Positions 1 through 5,053 of a DNA stretch of 8,821 bases are shown piece after piece. Position 1 is the first letter of the stretch. Each line of letters starts with the position of its first letter. Source of the stretch: Alphaproteobacteria bacterium. GTDB taxonomy: Bacteria; Pseudomonadota; Alphaproteobacteria; UBA3830. The position numbers and the translations under genes were made by a program. The stretch is taken from assembly GCA_025998595.1 (NCBI GenBank), contig BNWE01000051.1:1-8821 (forward strand), in the 5' to 3' direction. Under the pieces are notes generated by a model. It was not told the origin of the DNA and made no database searches. It saw only the letters and a list, made by a program, of their open reading frames with translations.

Positions 1-114
1 AAAAAAGTGGCAGAAAAAACGATCAAGCGCTATGTTTTTTACGATTTAATGCACTTTGAGTCCTATGATAGATCAAGTGAATTGCTTGAAATATCAACAA
101 AAAGAATTATTTAA
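1..114 (+). CDS. 3' end of an unidentified gene (partial)
   Basis: The first reading frame is open from base 1 to a TAA at 112-114 and gives 37 residues ending in LLEISTKRII. The start lies outside the window. The composition is charged and plausible for a real protein (VAEKTIKRYVFYDLMHFESY), with no membrane segment. I do not recognise the family. It is the only plus-strand coding segment I accept. It overlaps by 4 bases the stop of the truncated HU gene converging from the other strand, which suggests that a rearrangement joined two unrelated gene ends here. A chance open frame at the window edge remains possible. Confidence 0.45.
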   Translation, partial: KKVAEKTIKRYVFYDLMHFESYDRSSELLEISTKRII

Positions 115-212
115 AATTTTATGAAACAGCCGTGATCCAAAGCCGTTTCGGCATCTTTCATAGTGAGACCTGATTTTTCAGAAATAGCTTTTACAAGCTC
201 ATGCCTATTCAT
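111..212 (-). pseudogene. Truncated HU/IHF-type DNA-binding protein
   Basis: A 33-codon frame runs from ATG at 212-210 to TAA at 113-111. Its first 26 residues (MNRHELVKAISEKSG then LTMKDAETALD) closely match the start of HU histone-like proteins, which normally run to about 90 residues with a beta-arm that wraps DNA. After ALD the match stops and the frame ends within seven residues (HGCFIKF), so the dimer core and DNA-binding arms are missing. A purine-rich GGGGAAAA stretch lies upstream of the ATG and a plausible promoter lies at 240-268, so the 5' end looks intact and the 3' part was lost by recombination. A functional peptide is unlikely. Confidence 0.75.
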
Positions 213-239
213 TATATTTTCCCCAAACCATCTGAAAAA

Positions 240-268
240 ATCCTATCATGAAAATATTATGATCGCAA
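240..268 (-). promoter_or_regulatory. Putative sigma70 promoter of the HU fragment
   Basis: On the minus strand TTGCGA (268-263) and TAGGAT (245-240) are separated by 17 bases and lie about 30 bases upstream of the HU ATG. Each hexamer is a partial match to consensus, so this is an inference from position and spacing. The rest of 213-386 shows no gene and no other clear signal. Confidence 0.35.
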
Positions 269-386
269 ATAAGCTGCTTTACGCTGGTAGTATTTAGAAT
301 AACGAATTATTTTCACGCCGATCCTTGGTATTTTCGACTAAACAAATTAATCAGACCATTATTATGTCGGAAAAAATACTTAAGGA

Positions 387-683
387 CTAATTTTTCAGAG
401 GAATAACCGCAAGCGTCTTCCCCATGGAAGCTAAGATTCTTATCATGGTTGATAGTTGAGGGTCTGTGGTTCCCCTTTCGAGACGAGCGATAACAGGTTG
501 CTTAACACCACTGATTTCTTCCAGTTGCTTTTGTGTCAGACCATTATCCGTTCGTGCGTTAATTATTTCACTGAGCAGGGCTATTTTTACATCTGTTTCA
601 GCACGCTCCTCTGGAGTGAGAAGCTCAACTCTCAAATCATCCCAATCAGCCCCAGCTGGGGGAAAAGCTTTATTTCTGCTCAT
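387..683 (-). CDS. higA: HigA-type antitoxin, XRE-family helix-turn-helix protein
   Basis: This 98-residue protein has a helix-turn-helix at about residues 49-70 (LTQKQLEEISGV, then IARLERG), the classic XRE/Cro fold, followed by TDPQLSTMIRILASMGKTL, typical of HigA antitoxins that follow a HigB toxin. The N-terminal 45 residues (with LLTPEERAETDVK) probably hold the toxin-binding segment. The ATG at 683 lies within the end of the toxin gene (14-base overlap), so the pair is translationally coupled with the toxin first, the usual higBA order. The antitoxin should bind the toxin and repress the shared promoter upstream of the toxin gene. I see no palindromic repeat element and no truncation. 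Family assignment is secure; the symbol is by family. Confidence 0.9.
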   Translation of the reverse strand: MSRNKAFPPAGADWDDLRVELLTPEERAETDVKIALLSEIINARTDNGLTQKQLEEISGVKQPVIARLERGTTDPQLSTMIRILASMGKTLAVIPLKN

Positions 684-1038
684 TGTTACTCTCCCTTTCT
701 ACATAGTCTTTCAAGTTTCTTTGTGCGTGCTCTATTTCTCTCTTCGGTGTTTTTTGCGTTTTCTTGATGAAGTGGTGAAGCAACACAAAATGATTGCCAC
801 GCCAGGCAAAAAAGAAAAATCTATCATTAAGTGGACGCAACTCCCATATGTCGCCATCGATGTGCTTCACATACGGTTCACCGGCTCGTGTTCCGTACTC
901 ACGCAGAGCTTGTAGATAGTAATCGATCTTGCTGAGCCTTATGCGACTATCTTTATCAGTCCTACCGGCAAGCGATGTAAGATATTCTTTTATAGGCTGC
1001 TCACCGCCAGATGTCTGATACAGTTTTATCTTGAACAC
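670..1038 (-). CDS. higB: HigB-type toxin, RelE/phage Gp49-like family
   Basis: This 122-residue protein matches the phage-derived Gp49-like/HigB branch of the RelE superfamily, ribosome-dependent mRNA interferases. Diagnostic segments are PYVKHIDGDIWELRPL (residues 55-70), the strand pair around FFFFAWRGNHFVLLHHF (74-90), and the basic C-terminal part FIKKTQKTPKREIEHAQ (90-106). The start is GTG at 1038-1036 with a GAGGG ribosome site about 11 bases upstream. It overlaps the antitoxin gene by 14 bases and is preceded by a consensus promoter. On a plasmid such a pair usually stabilises inheritance by killing plasmid-free cells. The gene looks intact; no activity can be inferred beyond the family. 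Confidence 0.9.
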   Translation of the reverse strand: MFKIKLYQTSGGEQPIKEYLTSLAGRTDKDSRIRLSKIDYYLQALREYGTRAGEPYVKHIDGDIWELRPLNDRFFFFAWRGNHFVLLHHFIKKTQKTPKREIEHAQRNLKDYVERESNNEQK

Positions 1039-1063
1039 GACTATCTACCCTCTTTCTTCCATT

Positions 1064-1092
1064 ATTATAACCGTTAAGTTATTAGATGTCAA
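1064..1092 (-). promoter_or_regulatory. Consensus sigma70 promoter of higBA
   Basis: On the minus strand TTGACA (1092-1087) and TATAAT (1069-1064) are separated by exactly 17 bases, a perfect match to the vegetative promoter consensus. It lies 26 bases upstream of the toxin GTG. This is the strongest promoter in the window and fits a toxin-antitoxin operon restrained by autorepression. Confidence 0.85.
1067..1082. promoter_or_regulatory. Probable HigA operator inside the promoter
   Basis: A 16-bp inverted repeat, ATAAC-ttaacg-GTTAT on the minus strand, fills much of the spacer and overlaps the -10 box of the higBA promoter. HigA proteins commonly bind inverted repeats over their own promoter. 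The position supports an operator; the arms are only 5 bp, so the exact site is inferred. Confidence 0.45.
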
Positions 1093-1111
1093 TACCTTTT
1101 ACCAAATTGAA

Positions 1112-1245
1112 GCTGGCCGCGTTGATGCTATCGCGAGCATCTTCACTGTATATCGACTGTAATTGCAATGTAAATTCAGCTTTAGCATTGAGAATAGCGC
1201 TCGCATACAATGAAAAGGCTCGCGACAGCATTAGTGCCCGTGCGG
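1112..1245. repeat. Family 2 repeat elements in inverted arrangement
   Basis: On the plus strand, about 1174-1245 matches family 2: it reads CAGCTTTAGCATTGAGAATA, then GCGCTCGCATACAATG and CTCGCGACAGCATTAG, close to the parA leader copy (7069-7180, minus strand). On the minus strand, about 1152-1117 holds a second partial copy (GAAGATGCTCGCGATAGCAT). The two copies form an imperfect inverted repeat with arms of about 35-40 bases around a 50-base centre. The right copy covers the last codons and stop of the helicase. Although no gene is called here, both copies keep an open frame encoding the family peptide, xARDSI(S/N)A. The centre also carries CTGTAATTGCAA, an end motif of family 1. Confidence 0.7.
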
Positions 1246-1977
1246 CTCGCACTCGAAATAATTGAACATTGCATAATACCTAAAGCCGACACTATCGCCA
1301 GTTTTTCCATTGCGATTTTTCAGAATTTTTATTTCGATTTCTCGGGGATCTCGAGATTTAGCGTCATTTATATCGAATCCATCACTACCTGCTCCCTTAT
1401 ACTGAAGTCCCAAAAGAACGTCGGCGGAATATTCTATCGCTCCGGATTCTTTGAACGCCTCCATTTTGGCGCCCTGACTATAGCTGCTGCGATTTAGGGA
1501 GCTAATCACAACTACAGGTACTTTAAATTCCCGACTGATGCGCTTCAATTCCAGTACCGCTTTGTCCATGTTTTGTTTGTCGGTATAGCGATCGTTATGT
1601 GGAGCAAGCATTTGCAGATAGTCAATGAAAATCACAGGCCTTCTGCCGGTAAAAAGAAGGTGCTTTTCTACGCTCGATTTTATATTTTTTACGCCAATGT
1701 CTCCAATGCCCTCATGAATGAAAATATGATCCGCGTATTCGCCATAGTCGTTGATGGATTCGGAAATTACTCGTTTTTCAGCGTCGGAGTATTTCTCGTA
1801 GCGCTGTCCTGCGGTTATGCCAATCGCTGTTTTGGCCAAACGACTGCCCTTCTTCAGCGTATGTCGACTGACAGATCTCGCCATGAGTTCATTAACCATG
1901 TTCATTAATAGGTTTTTGCCACTTTTTGACAATGGAGTTTGAGATGCTGCAGGGCGCAAAAATTTAAATGTGAACAT
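1231..1977 (-). pseudogene. Primase-helicase piece 3: C-terminal RecA-like helicase domain
   Basis: This is the C-terminal part of a DnaB/Twinkle-like replicative helicase. Homology begins at residue 29 (NELMARSVSRHTL). It contains Walker B VIFIDYLQML (115-124), the sensor strand VVVISSLNRSS (155-165), the SGAIEYSADVLLGLQ motif (178-192) and the terminal KILKNRNGKTG (218-227). Residues 1-28 come from the inserted 88-bp element, whose terminal repeat supplies the ATG used here. Walker A lies in the preceding piece, so this product alone cannot hydrolyse ATP. It overlaps piece 2 by 14 bases, so re-initiation could in principle make a split enzyme, but loss of function is the simpler reading. 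The last codons (EPHGH, stop) lie in a family 2 repeat. Confidence 0.85.
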
Positions 1978-1981
1978 GGTT
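1894..1981. mobile_element. 88-bp MITE-like insertion with terminal inverted repeats
   Basis: An 88-bp segment bounded by perfect 11-bp inverted repeats (AACCATGTTCA at 1894-1904, TGAACATGGTT at 1971-1981) interrupts the helicase gene. It is flanked by a direct ATT triplet on each side (1891-1893 and 1982-1984), consistent with a 3-bp target duplication. Just inside, TAGGTTTTTGCC and the complement of GCGCAAAAATTT extend the inverted repeat imperfectly. Removing the element and one triplet (91 bp) restores the reading SLEMSMNELMARS, the expected conserved helicase sequence. The element has no gene, so it would need a transposase in trans. I see no second copy in this window. Confidence 0.8.
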
Positions 1982-2539
1982 ATTCATCGACATTTCCAGA
2001 GAGAAATACAACACGTCCCCTCCTCCTTTGGCGATTTCGTCCGCCATTTGCAGCACAAAAGCTGTTTTTCCCGCAGAACTAATGGCTCCCAGGATGTAAA
2101 GACCTTCGTACAATCCACCATTGAGAAACTCGTCCAACCGCGGAAAACCAGTTGAAATAGCTGGAGTATTAACACTTTCTGCAATGCCGTTCATGAAGTC
2201 CACCAGCCGATGCTTGGCACTGTGCAAACGAGCATAGGGGTTATTCACAATCGCATGAAATTCCTCCGGAGAATTTACCAAAGCCTCGTTAGGATCCTTG
2301 TATTTTCCCGAAATATTGATCTCTTCCGCGTTTATTCCCATTTCCGTCAGCTCTTCCAGCAGACAACGACTGGCTACACGTCCGGCATCGTCGTTATCCA
2401 GAGCCAATAGCAGATATGGCTTGATGTTTTTCGTACGCAGATAATCAAGCAAGCGATTCTTGTTACTAACCGATCCTAAAGCAATGGCCGTTCCGCCCAC
2501 CTGGAGGACGCTGAGAGCATCAAACTCGCCTTCAACCAC
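1964..2539 (-). pseudogene. Primase-helicase piece 2: TOPRIM and helicase Walker A region
   Basis: This is the middle part of the primase-helicase. It opens with the TOPRIM motif (V)VEGEFDALSVLQVGG (conserved Glu at residue 3, Asp at 7) and the second TOPRIM acidic motif LALDNDDAG (45-53), which bind metal in primases. A linker leads to the helicase domain: ISTGFPRLDEFLNGG (128-142), Walker A GAISSAGKT (151-159) and VLYFSLEMSMN (176-186). After N186 the conserved sequence stops because the 88-bp insertion adds HVHI and a stop. There is no good ribosome site for its nominal GTG start; the true upstream frame is piece 1, reached by a +1 shift at 2540-2544. The three pieces together would make about 680 residues. 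Confidence 0.85.
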
Positions 2540-3389
2540 AAAAATCTACCTTTCCCGTCTGAAGTGCTTCTAGATTGAAAATTTTGGCCTCTCCGTGCTT
2601 AACGCATTTGTTTCTTCCGGTACAGTCATCGATGAATCTAGCAAAGTAGGATTCACCTCCGGTTGGAATGATAATAGCTGGTCGTCCGTATACCTTCCCA
2701 AAGCCCAACGTGACCAACGTGACGTTGGATCCGTTTACTGGAGCTTCTGAACCGTGTGCCAACGTCACGTTGGATCCGTTTTCTGGAGCTTCTGAACCGT
2801 GTGCCAACGTCACGTTGGTTATTCCCCTACTCCTCAGATATTCCATTGCCAGCTTAAAGCTGGACACGTTTACTGCTTCAGCAGGAGTAAATGCTCGTGG
2901 TACGACAGTTAATCCAGACATAGCGCTAGAGCCGTTTTTTTGGCTTTCTGATGGCCATTGGAAGTTTTCACTAGTTTTATTACCTACGACCGATCTAGAC
3001 GCTTCTACGGTGCCTTTAAAGCTGGAATTCGCTGATTTAAATTTCGTTTTGGCGTTGCAATTACATCTCGCATACCCTTGGGAAGCTCGCGAAGCAGAAA
3101 ATGTGTCCAGCGTCACGCTGGCAGAAAATGGATCCAGCAACATGCTGGCAATTTCGAATTGTTTCTTAAAATCGCTGATATGATAATCAATACCCACAAG
3201 AGAAAAAATATCATACGTTACTCCACAGCTGAAACAGTGAACGCTATTTCCATGAAAGCTCATGCTTGGATGCTTATCATCGTGATCAGGATTTAAACAT
3301 CGGAAATTCTTCCGAGTATCTATCCCTTTTTTTCGCAGATACGTTTCCAGCATACCTTTAACGTGATTTTTGGTTTCTTTCATATCCAT
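2532..3389 (-). CDS. Primase-helicase piece 1: zinc-finger primase with repeat insertions
   Basis: I chose ATG at 3389 because GAGGAA lies six bases upstream; an ATG at 3425 is in frame but poorly served. A CHC2-type primase zinc finger occupies residues 31-56 (CLNPDH, then HCFSCG; ligands C31, H36, C52, C55). A region from about residue 80 to 220 carries palindromic repeats: VTLDTFSASRASQGYARCNC, then two copies of NVTLAHGSEAP. The primase core resumes with YLRSRGI, which sits between repeats, and with GRPAIIIPTGGESYFARFID leading into the TOPRIM domain. The frame ends at TGA 2534-2532 just after KVDF, whereas a +1 shift in the preceding T5 run continues into VVEGEFD. This piece would be a primase lacking its catalytic TOPRIM unless the shift occurs. 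Confidence 0.8.
   Translation of the reverse strand: MDMKETKNHVKGMLETYLRKKGIDTRKNFRCLNPDHDDKHPSMSFHGNSVHCFSCGVTYDIFSLVGIDYHISDFKKQFEIASMLLDPFSASVTLDTFSASRASQGYARCNCNAKTKFKSANSSFKGTVEASRSVVGNKTSENFQWPSESQKNGSSAMSGLTVVPRAFTPAEAVNVSSFKLAMEYLRSRGITNVTLAHGSEAPENGSNVTLAHGSEAPVNGSNVTLVTLGFGKVYGRPAIIIPTGGESYFARFIDDCTGRNKCVKHGEAKIFNLEALQTGKVDFCG
2540..2544 (-). other. T5 run where the primase frame shifts +1
   Basis: On the minus strand GAT TTT TGT GGT TGA ends piece 1. Skipping one T gives GAT TTT GTG GTT GAA GGC, encoding DFVVEG, the expected TOPRIM start. The cause may be a real indel, a +1 slip on TTT-T, or a sequencing error in the homopolymer; the sequence cannot separate these. Confidence 0.75.
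2714..2863. repeat. Family 1 palindromes, four at 45-bp spacing
   Basis: Four perfect 15-bp palindromes start at 2714, 2759, 2804 and 2849, exactly 45 bp apart. The first three are CCAACGT-(G/C)-ACGTTGG; the fourth is CCAGCTT-A-AAGCTGG, with changed but still pairing stems. The first two are followed by a shared GATCCGTTT(A/T)CTGGAGCT block, so 2714-2803 is a true tandem duplication. In the primase this block reads NVTLAHGSEAP, the opposite orientation to the copies in parA. The 30 bases between the third and fourth palindromes encode primase residues (YLRSRGI), not repeat. Confidence 0.85.
3055..3148. repeat. Family 1 element with two palindromes in the primase gene
   Basis: Starting at 3055 the plus strand reads TTGCAATTACATCTCGCATA and CCCTTGGGAAGCTC, the family 1 body, then palindromes CCAGCGT-C-ACGCTGG (3107-3121) and CCAGCAACATGCTGG (3134-3148, six-base arms around ACA). 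The minus-strand gene reads this as SVTL, then ASQGYARCNC, in frame, in the same orientation as in parA and opposite to the copies at 2714-2818. Confidence 0.85.
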
Positions 3390-3488
3390 TAAAAATTCCT
3401 CTAAAAAATTCTTCGCGGCGCCCATACCTAAACTTAAAAAAATTCCTTTTGAAAAAAAAAAATTTTGGGAGCCGCTATATATCTTTTA

Positions 3489-3556
3489 GCATGTGGCGGC
3501 TTACAAGCCGGCCACACATGCCAGCTTATAAGTCTTAAAAGACTTAAAAGTCTTAG
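3489..3556. other. Hairpin cluster beside the iterons
   Basis: An imperfect inverted repeat at 3489-3521 (GCATGTGGCGGCTT facing AAGCCGGCCACACATGC) is followed at 3530-3556 by three alternating 9-bp units, AAGTCTTAA / AAGACTTAA / AAGTCTTAG, which form overlapping 7-bp palindromes. A T7 tract follows about 6 bases later. It lies some 50 bases from the first iteron. Possible roles are an origin cruciform or a primase loading site; the T tract also allows a plus-strand terminator, but no plus-strand gene leads into it. Confidence 0.5.
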
Positions 3557-3607
3557 GCTTTTTTTGTGGCTGGAAAGCTCTGTCGTTGAGGGGCTCAAAT
3601 TTTTTTT

Positions 3608-3695
3608 AGCTCATCGATACCCCCAAATAGGCTCATCGGGACCCCCAGATAGGCTCATCGGGACCCCCAAATTAGCTCATCGATACCCCCAGATG
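3608..3695. repeat. Four tandem 22-bp iterons of the replication origin
   Basis: Four head-to-tail 22-bp units start at 3608, 3630, 3652 and 3674 with core (A/G)GCTCATCG(AT/GG)ACCCCCA followed by AAAT or GAT. Units 1 and 4 carry ATCGATACCCCC; units 2 and 3 carry ATCGGGACCCCC. A partial unit, GGGCTCAAAT, precedes them at about 3590. Direct repeats of this length beside a winged-helix initiator gene are the hallmark of iteron plasmids, where Rep monomers bind to open the origin and Rep dimers limit copy number. The surrounding 3426-3860 stretch has no gene and contains AT-rich runs suitable for unwinding. I found no clear DnaA box. Confidence 0.88.
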
Positions 3696-3833
3696 AATTT
3701 TGCCATGATTTTTGAGGCGATTTCGGATTATCTAGGTGTTTTTGTCTTTTGTGTAGATTTTTTGTCAACAAAATATTCCAACCTCAAGGCGCCCAAATTT
3801 CAGGCTCACGCGAAAAATTTTTGTCATTTTGGC

Positions 3834-3855
3834 GGCTCATCGATACCCCCAAATG
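3834..3855. repeat. Fifth, isolated iteron
   Basis: GGCTCATCGATACCCCCAAA at 3834 matches iteron 1 almost completely but stands 160 bp from the start of the fourth tandem copy. The stretch between (3696-3833) is AT-rich with no gene and carries a half-like GGCTCACGCG at about 3813. A detached iteron may serve copy-number control or initiator autoregulation; this is inference. Confidence 0.8.
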
Positions 3856-3860
3856 GGGTT

Positions 3861-4097
3861 TTAGCCTTTTTCGCTGTTTTTTTTTGTGATTTTGGATGTT
3901 ACGTTACACGCATGGGATGTTGTTTTGTCTTGGACGTATGCAGCTTGTGGTAGCGAATCAGATACTTTTTCTGAGGCAGCTTCGATGTCGTAATTACATC
4001 TCGCATACCTTTGGGAAGCTCCAGAAATTGGGTCCAGCGTCACGCTGGCATACCTTTGGGAAGCTCCAGTAAACGGATCCAACGTCACGTTGGTCAC
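3861..4097 (-). CDS. Possible frameshifted C-terminal tail of the initiator
   Basis: An open frame starting at or before GTG 4097 overlaps the initiator stop by four bases and encodes 78 residues: two family 1 copies (VTLDPFTGASQRYASVTLDP and GASQRYARCNYD) and then a polar tail ending in KITKKNSEKG. It has no ribosome site of its own. It is in the -1 frame of the initiator, and an in-phase A AAA AAA heptamer nine bases before the palindrome would join the two as a protein of about 397 residues. The frame is the one used by other family 1 copies, so it is probably meaningful. Alternatives are an indel in the A8 run, or untranslated repeat. Confidence 0.45.
   Translation of the reverse strand: MTNVTLDPFTGASQRYASVTLDPISGASQRYARCNYDIEAASEKVSDSLPQAAYVQDKTTSHACNVTSKITKKNSEKG
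3989..4093. repeat. Family 1 double element after the initiator stop
   Basis: Two copies of the body TACCTTTGGGAAGCTCCAG are each followed by a palindrome: CCAGCGT-C-ACGCTGG at 4034-4048 and CCAACGT-C-ACGTTGG at 4079-4093. The second palindrome begins directly at the initiator TGA. The left end carries TAATTACATCTCGCATA, the usual far end of the element. Orientation matches the parA copy. Confidence 0.85.
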
Positions 4098-5053
4098 ACT
4101 GGTTTTTTTTGTCCTATTTTCAGTGTTTTGTTTTTAACTTCTTCGATGTAGGGATCGTTCTTCCAAACAATTTTTACCAAGCAATTTATGAAAACATCGT
4201 AGTTGAAATTTTGTATTTCATCGTCCGATAGTGGTATTCCGTTAGTGTGGCAGTATTCCCAGCTAAACATTTCGCTTAATGCCGTCATATCTCTTTCGAA
4301 TGGATCTATTATGCGTTGTTGAATTTGTCTGCCAGTTGTTATGACTTCATCGTAAGTTGGGAATATCGGGCATTTGGATATGATGGTTCTTACGGAAATC
4401 AGGTTTGCGTTTGATTTCAATCTGTTCATGTGCTTGTGAGTCGTAATGGTATCTCCGAAGAAATAGCTATAGGGGTTTTTGTGGTCGTTTGTATTCATCA
4501 GCTGGCGGCTTTTTTTCTTTACGGAGCAGCCTTCCAGACTTTCCAAGAACTTTTCTCCAAACGTGAACTCTATCTTCCCATCTTCAACATTGCTGTATCC
4601 TCCCCAAATGGAGATTCTCGTGGAGCTTCCAACTTTCTTCCCCTTTTTCTTTTCTTCGGACGTCCACACGAGCTTTGATAGAAAACGGAAGCCGTCAATG
4701 AGCTGCTGTTTTGCGTTGTTAAAATCCTTTAGTCCCCGAAATTCCATAAACTCTTTAACGGATGATCGGAACGTATTTCCGACAAACTTAATGTCTTCAT
4801 TGAGTAAGAAGTCAACTATTTTCATTGTTGATGCGGTCATATGTTTTTTTACATCGTGGAAGTTTTCGATTTCGTAGGTAACGTTGTCGATAATGATGGT
4901 GGCCAATTCCTGTCTATATAAGTCTAGTTGTGCTTTTTTGACGTTGGCTGACGGTAGTGTGCTCAACGCTTTCGTGGTTTTTTCTTTGAAAAAAGGCGTT
5001 GCTATTGTCGGGATTTTCTTGTTTATGTACAGTCTTAACTCTTCCACATCCAA
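4094..5053 (-). CDS. Plasmid replication initiator (winged-helix Rep protein)
   Basis: This 319-residue protein has the look of a Rep_3-like initiator with two winged-helix domains: about 50-180 (VTYEIENFHDVKKHMTAS, then TRISIWGGY and KIEFTFGEKFLESLEG) and about 190-300 (NPYSYFFGDTITTHKHMNR, ISVRTIISKCPIFPTYDEV). Such proteins bind iterons, and five lie just downstream. The nominal start is TTG at 5053, 19 bases inside the preceding gene. The frame stays open further upstream through RTPKKFL without an ATG or GTG, so a frameshift joining it to the preceding gene is possible. It ends at an A8 run suited to -1 slippage. The family call rests on fold-like patterns and iterons rather than a signature motif. 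Confidence 0.75.
   Translation of the reverse strand: MDVEELRLYINKKIPTIATPFFKEKTTKALSTLPSANVKKAQLDLYRQELATIIIDNVTYEIENFHDVKKHMTASTMKIVDFLLNEDIKFVGNTFRSSVKEFMEFRGLKDFNNAKQQLIDGFRFLSKLVWTSEEKKKGKKVGSSTRISIWGGYSNVEDGKIEFTFGEKFLESLEGCSVKKKSRQLMNTNDHKNPYSYFFGDTITTHKHMNRLKSNANLISVRTIISKCPIFPTYDEVITTGRQIQQRIIDPFERDMTALSEMFSWEYCHTNGIPLSDDEIQNFNYDVFINCLVKIVWKNDPYIEEVKNKTLKIGQKKPV

Noticed and set aside
1894..1981. Intein or group I/II intron in the helicase
   Set aside because: At 88 bp it is far too short, and it has terminal inverted repeats with a flanking triplet duplication, as in a MITE.
2390..2405. DnaA box-like TTATCCAGA
   Set aside because: It lies inside the TOPRIM coding region, is imperfect and is single, far from the iterons.
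2668..3183. Plus-strand open frame opposite the primase
   Set aside because: It exists because the palindromic elements are stop-free on both strands; the minus strand carries the zinc finger and primase motifs.
3456..3953. 162-residue plus-strand frame across the iterons
   Set aside because: It translates the iterons and hairpins, shows no domain and has no ribosome site; the region is an origin.
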